This document shows positions 20,372 to 29,585 of a stretch of 64,000 bases of DNA, one piece after another; the stretch's first letter is position 1, and every line of letters starts with the position of its first letter. The notes under the pieces are model-generated. The model saw only the letters and a list, made by a program, of their open reading frames with translations, searched no databases and was not told where the DNA came from. A program made the translations under genes and the position numbers. Where the stretch lies: contig OW240918.1 in assembly GCA_933207985.1 (NCBI GenBank), positions 115,933,433 through 115,997,432 on the forward strand. The letters run 5' to 3'. Origin of the DNA: Pelobates cultripes (Eukaryota > Chordata > Amphibia > Anura > Pelobatidae).

Positions 20372-21515
20372 TTAGGGTTGCCAACTTTCTTGGAAAAAAA
20401 TACCAGCCTTTGTATAATTAGTTACGAGTGACATCATATGATGTAAATCACAAGGAGGGACATAAGAGAAAATTCAGTAAAATCACCAACAAACTACTCA
20501 CAGTTTGAGTCTGCTGTATAGATGAATTGCTCCCAGTGTCTCAGTCTCGCAAGTCTCCCCATTTCTCAGTGTGTCCCCATGTATCACAGTGTCAGTGTCC
20601 CCATGTCGCCCAGTCCCCTAGTCTCCCAGTGTCCCCATGTCTCAGTGTGTCCCCATGTCACTAGGATACTAGGGGACACAGTGAGACATGGGGACATAGA
20701 GACCTGGGAACACTAGGAGACACGGGGCACTGAGACACTTGGGGACACTGGGAGACATGGGGGCACTTGTGAATACAGTCATGAGGACACTGGGAGACAT
20801 GGGGACACTGGGAGAAATGGGGACACTGAGACACTAGAGACACAGAGACATGGGGACACTGAAACATTTAGGGACACTAAAAGACATGGGAACACAGACA
20901 CTGGAAGACTAGGGGACACTGGGAGACATGGGGACACTGAGACACTAGGGACACTGGCTGAAGACAGTCACTTGGTGACACTGGGAAACATGGGGACACT
21001 TGTGGACATAGACATGGGGACACTGAGACATGGGCACTCTGAGTCACTAGGGACACAGACACTGAGAGACTAGGTGAAACTGGGAGCCGTGTGGGCACTG
21101 AGCCACTAGGGTCACTGGCTGGGGGACATGGGGACACTACGAGACATGGGACAGTGTCCCCAGGTCTCCCAGTGTCCCCTGTCTGTGTCCCCTAGTGTCT
21201 CAGTGTCCCCATGTCTCCCTGCTGCCTTTCCCCCCATCCCTTACTTACCTGAGCTGTAGAGCTGCTGTCTGGACTCTCTGTGCTGTGTAGCTGCTCCACC
21301 ATGGATCAGTGAGAAGTAGAGAGAGGCAGGGATATGCTGTAACTTCCTATCCCTGCCTCTCTCCACACACAGTGACCCCTACTGGCCGTGCTGGTATTGC
21401 AGAGTAATCTCCGTTTATACTGAGAAAAATACCTGCATTTGTATTACTGCAATACCAGCACGGCCAGGCATCCTCAAATACCGGCTGTGCCAGTAAAATA
21501 CCAGTCAGGTGGCAA
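20372..21515. mobile_element. hAT-like element carrying an inverted minisatellite
   Basis: The left edge TTAGGGTTGCCAACTTTCTTGG and right edge CCAGTCAGGTGGCAAACCTG form an imperfect inverted pair. Inside, 20530-20660 is built of 'agtgtccccatgtctc' units, 20661-21150 of the reverse complement 'gagacatggggacact', and 21151-21220 again of the first orientation. At 21382-21470 'ggccgtgctggtattgcag' faces 'ctgcaataccagcacggcc'. No transposase is present, and target duplication is unclear. Confidence 0.5.
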
Positions 21516-22473
21516 ACCTGTAGTGTGTAAAAAAATAAAAAAATGTTTTAAAAAAGCCCCTATGTTAATCCGGCCCTGCCTCAAAGAATGCTGGCCACAG
21601 ACAACCACTAGTGGCACAACCTCCCCATCCCTCCGTGCCGCCCATGTTCCTCCCTCAAGCCGTTCCTCCCTGATCTCCTTCCCCTCTAGGAGGATCTGGC
21701 TGGAGGGGAGGGAACCAAGATAGCAAGGGTTACTCTGACCAAAAATAAAGTTTTATTACAACATTGTTTTTCGGTTGGAGTAGCCCATTAAAAGAATGCA
21801 TCTGATTGTTTACTGCATGTCATCAGTATCAGTTTAATTTCGTTTTATTTATTTATTTATTTGTCCTATATGATTCAGACTATGGTCCTGTGACTATTTT
21901 CACATTTCTCTCAATCGTTTTTTTCGTGCTAATATTACTGAGATCAGGACAAGTGCCATACTTATTGATTTTTCATATACTCATTCCCGCAACCCCCCCT
22001 GTGTGTTACAACTTGCAGGGATGGAAAGCCATCTTAAGTGTCAAAATAGAAATATAATGTTGTATGCACAATGAGCCCCTTTTTAGATTGAATTACTTTA
22101 GGGGACATAAATAACCGCTCAAATCTCCTACTGGCGCTCGTGGAAGTGTAGGACATAAATTGATGGAGAAATGCAACCATGAAAGCCAAAAAGAGGGGGA
22201 TGGGGGGGGGGGCGAGGGGAGAGCACGAACAAAAACGAACCTAAGCAAAATAAAAATCAATAGCAGCAAATATAGGAACAATGGGCTACAAAAAAAGAAT
22301 GAAAAAAAAAGGACTTTTCAGCTGGAGTGAAGCCCAGAAAGAAACTAGAATGCAAAGAACTTTCTACAGCAAAGTATTTGTGAACGATGAATGCATTGCT
22401 AGATACCATGGGGGAAGGAGAAGGAATAGGCAATATGAAATGTCACAGCCGAAGAATAATGCTTGCAATATTT
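21516..22473. other. No gene seen
   Basis: Non-coding sequence. '...gttaatccggccctgc' at 21558-21577 resembles a hAT terminus of the 5736-6119 family. Otherwise unassigned. Confidence 0.4.
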
Positions 22474-22836
22474 AAAGGGGAACTGTACCATTCCAGGATT
22501 TTTAATGTTATGTTTACTTATCCCGATATTTAAGAAATATGCATTTGTGAGGTGTAAAAAAAAAAAAAAATTATGTAGAAATTCACATCTCTTTATGCAT
22601 CAACTGGACACCTCCATCTTAGCTCCCTGTCAATCATTGTTACAATCTGTCCTTTGTACCTCACACTCAGTGTTTAACACACATACAGGGAAGAGGACAA
22701 ACTAAAGAATGTTTTTATTTCTCCCTCTCATTTGCAATTCTTGCTTTGGGTTTGCCTTATCTGATCAGCTGCTAAATCTTTTCAATTACATTTAAAAGCA
22801 TATTGGACATCACAGAAGAAGAAAAAGGTTAAAGGA
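22474..22836. mobile_element. T2-like MITE sequence flanking the Ngaro insertion (left)
   Basis: TTAAAGGGGAACTGTACC at about 22474 looks like a T2-type terminus. A second terminus TTAAAGGA begins at 22829, is cut at 22837 by the Ngaro element, and continues at 29760 (ctctggctactac). The intact site would have read TTAAAGGAACACTCTGG. Confidence 0.55.
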
Positions 22837-23310
22837 ACATGACAGGTGTATAGTCGCCATTTTGGGCAGTCGGAATCCAGGACAACCACCCCATAACCCA
22901 ACCCAATAACGCACATACTAGAGGATATGGGGAAATATGTCCACAGCTTTATTTAGCAAATAATAATAATAACAATAATAATCATAATAATAACTTAACA
23001 AGTAAACATGGGTCATTGCCCCCCATACTCCGCCCTCGCATCCTATTCCTTCCATTAACATATAAAGGGCAATGACCCCCATATAAATAAACATATATAT
23101 ATAACATACATCAACATTATTCCAATCGATGTAAAGTGCCAACCATCCATTAACCACGGCAGGGGTATACCCGGATACCCCTACCCCACCAGGTTCTGAG
23201 CCACCGACAGGACTCGAAACCTATCAACCACCAATGACCACCACTTGTTTGTCTTCCATTACGTTCATCCTGGGGAGCCTATTTCCTCTCCTTCAGCTCC
23301 CCGTCCCGCC
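22837..23310 (-). repeat. Ngaro split repeat B2
   Basis: 474-bp direct repeat matching 23536-24009 with an offset of 699 bp. The only mismatch I found is in the AAT-rich tract near 22960. It forms the 3' terminus of the element. Confidence 0.9.
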
Positions 23311-23364
23311 GCTGTGAAAAAACGGGACAAAACCACACATAACAAAACAGGGAGGGTGGGTGGG

Positions 23365-23538
23365 ACAAACTTAACCAGGTAGGAAGTTAAAATGAATTAA
23401 CTAAAATGGCTGCCCATTTAAATAACCAAACCCACTTACCCATAACTCCACTCCCTTGCTTACTTCCTCCTAGGCCCGCCTCCTAACCCCTGTCAAGGCC
23501 TTTTTCCGCTTAGCTGCGCTTGGCTACATGGGGCTACA
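23365..23538 (-). repeat. Ngaro split repeat A2
   Basis: 174-bp repeat matching 29586-29759 with an offset of 6221 bp. It overlaps B1 by the 3 bases ACA at 23536-23538, reproducing the junction expected if the element ends were joined. Confidence 0.9.
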
Positions 23539-24009
23539 TGACAGGTGTATAGTCGCCATTTTGGGCAGTCGGAATCCAGGACAACCACCCCATAACCCAA
23601 CCCAATAACGCACATACTAGAGGATATGGGGAAATATGTCCACAGCTTTATTTAGCAAACAATAATAATAACAATAATAATCATAATAATAACTTAACAA
23701 GTAAACATGGGTCATTGCCCCCCATACTCCGCCCTCGCATCCTATTCCTTCCATTAACATATAAAGGGCAATGACCCCCATATAAATAAACATATATATA
23801 TAACATACATCAACATTATTCCAATCGATGTAAAGTGCCAACCATCCATTAACCACGGCAGGGGTATACCCGGATACCCCTACCCCACCAGGTTCTGAGC
23901 CACCGACAGGACTCGAAACCTATCAACCACCAATGACCACCACTTGTTTGTCTTCCATTACGTTCATCCTGGGGAGCCTATTTCCTCTCCTTCAGCTCCC
24001 CGTCCCGCC
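23536..24009 (-). repeat. Ngaro split repeat B1
   Basis: Upstream partner of B2, starting directly after the SGNH reading frame. The low-complexity 79-codon frame seen in both B copies (YYYDYYCYYY) comes from an AAT-rich tract and is not considered a gene. Confidence 0.9.
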
Positions 24010-24030
24010 ATAAGCTCAGACCTTGACCCC

Positions 24031-24804
24031 TTAAGCCGTCTGAGCTCCGCCACCCCGAAGAAACAGCGCCCGCTGCATACCAACCTGCCAACCCAAGTTG
24101 AGCAGATCCCAACCCACCTCCGAAAGGTGAACCCCGTCCGAGCGGTAGTACCCCGGCAACCCCTCCTCCAACTCGCTGTGCCGTACCACCACACCTCCCA
24201 TCTTCCTAACGAAGCTCGCCATTAAGCTGTTCACCTTTTTCCTGCAGTGATCAATCGCCACCGGATCCCGCGCGTGCCGCCATCGACGCCTTGGGACAAT
24301 CTCCGACCACACTAACATAACCCCCGGAAGCAGGTCCCTCAATTTGTTGATGTCCTGCTTCATCCACTTTACCAACCGACGTTGTGGCGTGAGGCCCAAG
24401 TCGTTACCCCCAGCATGAAGGACCACCATGTCCGGTGTCCTCCCGCCCACCACCATCCTAAACATTGCCCCACAAACCTCCCCCCAGCAAAATCCCCTGT
24501 ACCCAAACCATCGGACTGTCAACTGGTCCTTCGGAAAGCCCAGCTGCTGGCCCTGCATTCGAGCTGCGGCCCTCCTCTCGGCCCAGAAGACAAAAGAATG
24601 TCCCACAATCCAAGCAACCCGTCCTGGGGAGAAGAAGAAAACAAGCATGAGGGAAAGGCAAAAGAGGACTCCTCCGTCCATGTCCGCCCCCGCACCATAT
24701 CTATACATACACATATATAAACATATACCTGCCTTTTCCCTTTTTTTTTTTTTTATTCCAATAAGCCCAACCGCACATATGAGCGGAACCGCACCGACTC
24801 CCAT
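24031..24804 (-). CDS. SGNH/GDSL-type hydrolase of the Ngaro element
   Basis: The 257-codon frame encodes an SGNH-family hydrolase, a serine esterase/lipase fold. Visible blocks are block I WIVGHSF with nucleophile Ser70, block II Gly near 104 (YRGF), block III HAGGNDLG with Asn134, and block V DGVHLSEVG with Asp223 and His226. All four name-giving residues are present. The protein is otherwise about the usual size for the domain (roughly 195 residues from block I). An SGNH domain is a known accessory of vertebrate Ngaro elements, but its substrate and role are unknown. The frame overlaps the recombinase end (24753) in a different phase. Residues 1-60 are doubtful: they include a lysine run from the A14 tract (24741-24754) and a hydrophobic stretch that coincides with a candidate 105-nt intron (24624-24728). 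The true N-terminus may therefore come from splicing. Confidence 0.85.
   Translation of the reverse strand: MGVGAVPLICAVGLIGIKKKKREKAGICLYMCMYRYGAGADMDGGVLFCLSLMLVFFFSPGRVAWIVGHSFVFWAERRAAARMQGQQLGFPKDQLTVRWFGYRGFCWGEVCGAMFRMVVGGRTPDMVVLHAGGNDLGLTPQRRLVKWMKQDINKLRDLLPGVMLVWSEIVPRRRWRHARDPVAIDHCRKKVNSLMASFVRKMGGVVVRHSELEEGLPGYYRSDGVHLSEVGWDLLNLGWQVGMQRALFLRGGGAQTA
24624..24728 (-). other. Candidate intron upstream of the SGNH domain
   Basis: On the minus strand, GGCAG|GTATAT (exon end 24729) and a pyrimidine-rich acceptor TTCTTCTTCTCCCCAG|GAC (intron end 24624) bracket 105 nt. That is exactly 35 codons, so spliced and unspliced messages keep the same SGNH frame. The acceptor is of very good quality. 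Removal would delete the unconvincing hydrophobic segment directly before block I of the hydrolase. Confidence 0.5.
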
Positions 24805-25727
24805 CTCCCTATGCGCTTCACGACCTCATCTCCTAATCCCAACCGTGCGGCCTCCGTGGCCGCCCCAATGCGAAAGGAGTGAGTACCAAAACGTCCGGCC
24901 GGAAGCCCCAACTTACCTAGCCCGGCCCGAAAAACCTTTGTAAACTGAAACCGGGACAGGGAAGAACCATCCGCATGTACCAAGAAGGAACCCCCCACCG
25001 CCGGCCTCCGAGCCATGTACTCCGCCACTGCAGCCACCGGGCACAATGCTGCGCCCGGCAGAGCCCATAGCGTAACGTCCCTACCCACGCCACGGACGTC
25101 CGTCTTAGAACTACCCAGATGCACAACCACCTTACCCTCCAAAACACGAACCCCTGAGGCCTGCAGACCCCCGGGCACCACCCTACTGGCACTCACCAGC
25201 TCCCCCACGCGGAACGCCCCGAAAAATGCCAAGAGAAAAGCCGCTCTGAACAGAGAGACCTCAAACCCGTTGAAACAAATTTCCGGCAACCGACCCACCA
25301 GATCCCCCAATACCCGTACCGACACCGGGCGCCTAGAGTCACAGGTCCTGCGGCCCTTTCGATAACCCTTCAGCGCCTGCCGTACTAGGAAGGTCTTAGT
25401 CAGATCCTCCGACCCGCGCCATCGGAACCAGAACGCCATTGCCGCCATGGACCTGTCGACCACTGCCGGGGACGCCCCCTTTGCCAGCAATTGGCAGGTG
25501 TACCATAGAAAAGCGTCCCGCAGCGCATCCCCACGTAAGCCATGCTCCAACCCGTCTAATGATCGTTCCCAAGAGTCCCAGACCTTACTGTAGGAGGCCC
25601 ATGTGGCCGGTGCCAGTGAAGCCTTCACAAGTCCCCCAAGCAGGACGCTCCCAGCTGCCATATCTCGTCCGGGCAAGCCTCCCCTTCCTTCAATGCTCCT
25701 GGCGCCATCGACCAAAATCAGGACCAC
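24753..25727 (-). CDS. Tyrosine recombinase of the Ngaro element
   Basis: A 324-residue phage-integrase-family recombinase that is expected to insert a circular DNA intermediate by strand exchange. Catalytic residues can be placed: Arg173 in GAFRVGEL, Lys208 in GSSKTD, His283-x-x-Arg286 in GTHSFRIG, Trp309 (in place of the second His) in IGRWES, and the nucleophile Tyr317 in FRSYVR. Residues 1-130 form the expected core-binding, helix-rich N-terminal domain (LAPATWASYSKVWDSW). The start overlaps the end of the RT frame by 10 bp in another phase, so translation may be coupled or the proteins made from one polyprotein message. There is no internal stop; the copy looks functional. Confidence 0.92.
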   Translation of the reverse strand: MVLILVDGARSIEGRGGLPGRDMAAGSVLLGGLVKASLAPATWASYSKVWDSWERSLDGLEHGLRGDALRDAFLWYTCQLLAKGASPAVVDRSMAAMAFWFRWRGSEDLTKTFLVRQALKGYRKGRRTCDSRRPVSVRVLGDLVGRLPEICFNGFEVSLFRAAFLLAFFGAFRVGELVSASRVVPGGLQASGVRVLEGKVVVHLGSSKTDVRGVGRDVTLWALPGAALCPVAAVAEYMARRPAVGGSFLVHADGSSLSRFQFTKVFRAGLGKLGLPAGRFGTHSFRIGAATEAARLGLGDEVVKRIGRWESVRFRSYVRLGLLE

Positions 25728-27091
25728 TGAAAACGAGACAGAGCGTCAGCCACCTCATTCAGGTACCCAGGGACATGACGCGCGCGAAACACAACATTCC
25801 GTGACATACACATCAACACAAAGCGCCGCAGCAACCTAACCACCGGCTTAGAGGCAGCCGATTGATTATTCACCGCATGCACCACCGCCATGTTGTCCGA
25901 GAAAAAGACCACTTTCTGGTCCCGGAGCCCCTCGCCCCATAGTGCCATTGCAACGACCAACGGGAATAATTCCAGAAAAGCCAGGTTGCGCATGACTGGG
26001 CTAGACCCCCATGCCTCCGGCCACCGCTCTGCGCACCATCTCCCGCCAAAGTAGGCCCCGAAGCCCACACTACCCGAAGCATCCGTGAAGAGCTCCAACT
26101 CCGCCGCCGACTTACCCGCCCGCCTGAAAAACACCGTCCCGTTGAAATCCTGCAGGAAGGCATCCCACACGCCCAAATCAGCCCTCATGGTTGCTGACAC
26201 CCGTATGAAATGATGCGGGGATCGAACTCCTGCCGTAGCAGCCGCCAGGCTGCGGCTGAAAACCCTCCCCATAGGAATTACACGGCATGCAAAGTTCAGC
26301 ATCCCTATTAGCGACTGCAGTTGCCGCAGCGTAACTTTGCGCGCAACGGTCACCGCAGCTACCGCCCCCTTGAGCCCCTCCAACTTGTCCCGAGGCAGTC
26401 GGCATTCACCCAAGATAGAATCTATTTCTAACCCCAAGAAACTAAGGCACGTCGTCGGGCCCTCCGTCTTATCCGCTGCCAGCGGCACCCCAAAGTGGCC
26501 CGCCACCCATTCCACGGTCCTAAGCAGTTGCTGGCATGCCGAGGAGGCAGCCGGCCCCACGCAAAAGAAATCGTCCAGGTAGTGCACCACCGAACGGTTC
26601 CCCGCCTCGACCCGCACCACCCATTCGAGAAAAGTACTAAATTTCTCGAAATAGGAGCATGAAATAGAACAGCCCATAGGGAGGCACAAGTCCACGAAAT
26701 ATTTTCCCTCGAAAAAACATCCCAACAGGTGGTGGCAGTCCGGGTGGACTGGCAGCAGCCGAAACGCCGCCTCAATATCCACTTTTGCCATAAGTGCCCC
26801 ATGCCCGGCCCGTTTAACCAGCTCGACCGCCCGGTCGAATGATGCATACGAGACCGAGCATAGGTCCTTATCAATACCGTCATTCACCGACTCCCCTTTT
26901 GGGTAGGAGAGGTGGTGAATGAGCCGGAATTTCCCCGGCTCCTTCTTTGGCACCACCCCAAGAGGGGAAACCCGTAGGTCCTCCAATGGGGGCACCGCAA
27001 ACGGGCCCGCCATCCGCCCCAGCGCAACCTCCTTGTCTAGTTTCTCCCGTACCACCCCCGGGAAATCCGCCACCGACTTCAGGTTGCGCAA
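25718..27091 (-). CDS. Reverse transcriptase-RNase H of the Ngaro element
   Basis: The 457-codon frame carries a complete reverse transcriptase and RNase H. Visible motifs include SPLGVVPKKEPGKFRLIHHL, AKVDIEAAF (first catalytic Asp, about residue 104), LPMGCSIS, HYLDDFF (catalytic YLDD, about 170), TCLSFLGLEID, RNase H ELFTDASGS (about 314), LELFPLV (about 370), VFFSDNMAVV (about 395) and HVPGYLNEVADALSRF (about 445). This is the DIRS/Ngaro type of RT-RH order, without protease or integrase. The annotated Met is internal: the natural N-terminus (FTPVRLDAMEPWLSRY...) lies in another phase at 27079-27384, overlapping the end of gag. The shift lies in C-runs at 27092-27107 (G-runs on the coding strand). 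Confidence 0.9.
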   Translation of the reverse strand: MRNLKSVADFPGVVREKLDKEVALGRMAGPFAVPPLEDLRVSPLGVVPKKEPGKFRLIHHLSYPKGESVNDGIDKDLCSVSYASFDRAVELVKRAGHGALMAKVDIEAAFRLLPVHPDCHHLLGCFFEGKYFVDLCLPMGCSISCSYFEKFSTFLEWVVRVEAGNRSVVHYLDDFFCVGPAASSACQQLLRTVEWVAGHFGVPLAADKTEGPTTCLSFLGLEIDSILGECRLPRDKLEGLKGAVAAVTVARKVTLRQLQSLIGMLNFACRVIPMGRVFSRSLAAATAGVRSPHHFIRVSATMRADLGVWDAFLQDFNGTVFFRRAGKSAAELELFTDASGSVGFGAYFGGRWCAERWPEAWGSSPVMRNLAFLELFPLVVAMALWGEGLRDQKVVFFSDNMAVVHAVNNQSAASKPVVRLLRRFVLMCMSRNVVFRARHVPGYLNEVADALSRFQWS

Positions 27092-27384
27092 CCCCCCCGA
27101 ACCCCCCGCTCCCGGAAGGGAATAAAGAAACCCCGCCCGAAGCCTTCCCTAAGTACCGAGGCATCAGTCCTGTTACCGTAGCGGCTTAGCCACGGCTCCA
27201 TCGCGTCTAGCCTCACCGGCGTGAAGCCCCGGGGCAGGGGAAGCATTCCCTCCGGCCCCGGCAGCCGCTCCGGCTGTTCCCGCCTTCCCTTTTTTGAAAC
27301 AGCGATTGAGCCCATGAGCACCCCCGCAACCGGAGCACTCATGCTTAAATCGACACGCGTTTCCCCATTTGCACTGGCCCTCAT
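27079..27384 (-). pseudogene. N-terminal part of Ngaro pol, out of frame with RT
   Basis: This frame contains GFTPVRLDAMEPWLSRYGN and VLREGFGRGFFIPF, a block usual at the start of DIRS/Ngaro pol proteins. It then ends at a stop two codons after the G-homopolymers at 27092-27107; the neighbouring phase continues as the RT frame. It overlaps the last 212 bp of gag. The phase change is one homopolymer-length step, so an assembly error, a small mutation or programmed frameshifting are all possible. Confidence 0.65.
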
Positions 27385-28474
27385 TGTAGAGCCAGCAGAA
27401 GCCCTTTTGCAAAACGGCCGACGAGGCGGACTGCCCCTTCGCGCCGGCCGAGTTTGGAAAGGGCTGCGCCTTCTGGGCCATCATTAGCTTCATCCAGAGG
27501 GGCAGATCCATCTGATCCCACCTCATCCCCGGGTTAGCCGCCAGTCGCTGCCTAAACTGTTCATCGTATCGCCACCATGCCAGCCCCCCATAGGTGCGAT
27601 ATGCTTCCCAAATGCCGTCCAGGTAGCAGAACAGGGACGAGCATAATCCCGGCGATTTTTCCCCGAGCACGCTGGCTAGCACGCAAAACGCCCGTAACCA
27701 GTTGCCAAAGGATTTCGGAATCTTGCGATACCGCTTCCTCTTCTCCTCCTCCTCCTTCTTTTCATCCTTTTTATCCTCCTCCTTGAGGTCAATAAAGTCC
27801 TCCAAGGGGAGCAGGGAGAAGATCTCGCAGAACTCACCTTTCCAGAGCTTCTCTTTCACGTCCTGTTTCAGATGAACCCCCAGGGGGCCCGCAAACGAGA
27901 CGTATGCGTGCTGCCTCGCTGCATCCGGAATACCCCCGGCCAGTTCCGCCTTGTCACCCCCGGCCGCCATCGCCTCGGGCGCCACCCCCACGTCCCCGCC
28001 CGAACTAAGCCCCACGGAAACCCCACTAGGACCAGGGACCTCCGTCCCCGGGGCCCAAACCCGACCAACGCCACCCCCCGTGTCACCCCCCGCCCCCAGC
28101 GAGTGGAGCAGTGCTTGCAGTGTGCTAACCAAGGAACTGGAGTGTAGTGACCCACAAGACTCACCGGCCAAGCCCCCTGCAACTGACGCGGCAGGGGCTG
28201 CGTCGTCGACTGCCCGATGTCCAGGGAGAGCGACTCCCGCCGATACCTCGCCAACCGGGGAGCCAAACCGGTGCCTTGCCCGTGTCGATATGGAACAGCT
28301 CCGTGACCTGGAAAGAGGAGAAGAAGTCCTGGGTAGGGTGCACTGAGTATTCGCATCCCCCCCGTCTCGACCCTGGGAGCGCCTGCCCCTTGCCAAAGCC
28401 TCCCGCTGTGCCCCCTGCACGCGCCGCGCGCGGGAGCCCCTAGGGCTACGGCTCCTCCTGTCTTCCCCGGGCAT
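27173..28474 (-). CDS. Ngaro Gag-like protein, C-terminal part
   Basis: The 433-codon frame is the C-terminal part of the nucleocapsid/capsid-like ORF. It has an RS-rich start, a capsid-like helical middle (FAGPLGVHLKQDVKEKLWKG; a Lys/Glu-rich run; NWLRAFCVLASVLGEKSPGL), and two zinc motifs near the C-terminus. The first is a CCCH finger, C-x7-C-x5-C-x3-H (FCWLYNEGQCKWGNACRFKH). The second is C-x2-C-x3-H-x4-C (CSGCGGAHGLNRC), close to a retroviral knuckle. These would bind element RNA. The ATG at 28474 is internal. The frame is open upstream only to a stop at 28584-28586, and the N-terminal part is in the other phase (see next entry). No frameshift inside. Confidence 0.8.
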   Translation of the reverse strand: MPGEDRRSRSPRGSRARRVQGAQREALARGRRSQGRDGGDANTQCTLPRTSSPLSRSRSCSISTRARHRFGSPVGEVSAGVALPGHRAVDDAAPAASVAGGLAGESCGSLHSSSLVSTLQALLHSLGAGGDTGGGVGRVWAPGTEVPGPSGVSVGLSSGGDVGVAPEAMAAGGDKAELAGGIPDAARQHAYVSFAGPLGVHLKQDVKEKLWKGEFCEIFSLLPLEDFIDLKEEDKKDEKKEEEEKRKRYRKIPKSFGNWLRAFCVLASVLGEKSPGLCSSLFCYLDGIWEAYRTYGGLAWWRYDEQFRQRLAANPGMRWDQMDLPLWMKLMMAQKAQPFPNSAGAKGQSASSAVLQKGFCWLYNEGQCKWGNACRFKHECSGCGGAHGLNRCFKKGKAGTAGAAAGAGGNASPAPGLHAGEARRDGAVAKPLR

Positions 28475-28555
28475 ACGTCCCCGCCGACCACCCCTGGGAA
28501 CGCTAGACCCGCTCTCTCCCGAGCTCCCTGACCTGGAGCGGCGCTGCCGGGACCT

Positions 28556-29520
28556 CCCCCTCCTCCCCCCCTCCCCCGTGGCTCTACTTCCCGAACCGGA
28601 GAGGGACTACCACTACAGGACCCTGAACCGGACCCCCCCCCCCTACTACCCTGCACCCCCAAACGCTCACCCCTCCGGCTAGAGCCCGACCCCCCACCTG
28701 AACTGGCTCCCAGACTAAGGGGACCTAGACCCCCCTCAACCAGACTGGCCCCCCCAACCCCTAAACCAGGCCTACCCGACCCTACCCGCACCGGCCTAGC
28801 CCCAGAGCCCAAGGAGGCCCCCTTTCCCCTACTGGGGGAGCCCAGCAGTCCCTCCTCACCCACAGCCCCCCCACCCCTACCACTACTCCCCCCACCTATG
28901 ACCCCTATGCCCTCCCCATCCACCACCCGCGGTCCCTGGGAGGCCTTCCCACCCCCCACTTGGGCCCTCCGCCCTCCGCCCCCTGACAGGACCCCCCCAG
29001 CACTTTTCCCGCCAAGGGGGCCCCGGCCGGAGCCCCCTGCACTTGCCTTTGGGGCCGGGAACCGGCCACGTGTCCTCCCGGTCCCGGCCCCGCCGATCTC
29101 CGCCTCCGACGGGGCGTGCGCCCTCCCGGGCCGCAGCTCCATGCTGCCCGCTCCTCCAGGGGACCGCCCGGCCACGTCCGACCCGGCAGCCGCGACGGCC
29201 CCGTCCCGACCGTCCCCCCGGCGCCGGGCACTGGTCCTAGGCTCCGGCCGCTCGCGGGGAGGCGGGGCCTCTACCACGCGGCTGCCGGGCCTGCTGCCGC
29301 CCGCACCGGAGCCTCCCGGACCACCAGGGATGTCTTCACCGGGTCCCACACCCGGGCTTAGCCGCTCCGGAGGCCTCCTGGCCCGAACAGGCCGTCGTCC
29401 GCCGCCGTCCTGGTCCGCCGCCGCCGCCAGGGCCGGGCCTAACTGGGCCTTCAGCCAGTCAGCCCCCTGGTGCCTCGCCGCCGACCGGATCCGCTCCAGC
29501 AGTCGCTCCACTTCCTCCAT
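28556..29520 (-). CDS. Ngaro Gag-like protein, N-terminal part
   Basis: The likely start is ATG at 29520 (MEEVERLLERIRSAARHQGA), just inside repeat A1, giving an amphipathic helix typical for the N-terminus of these proteins. The frame is also open upstream to 29589, but that part lies in the repeat. After about 60 residues the protein becomes very Gly/Ser/Arg/Pro-rich. It loses phase with the C-terminal part in the G-run cluster at 28556-28577. Beyond this point the frame continues to 27868 without family resemblance. Full Gag would be about 780 codons from 29520 to 27173. Confidence 0.7.
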
Positions 29521-29585
29521 CGGCCCTGCAGGGAGACAAAAGGAAAAAACCCTACCAAGCCAAATCTGTGCCCACAGGAGCGAAC

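Noticed and set aside
23205..23225. tRNA B-box-like text (reverse of ggactcgaaacc)
   Set aside because: The spacing is off by one base, there is no A box at the right distance and no cloverleaf. It is part of the duplicated Ngaro B repeat.
24382..25804. Several plus-strand frames of 110-170 codons
   Set aside because: They are antisense shadows of the SGNH and recombinase genes and lack domain motifs.
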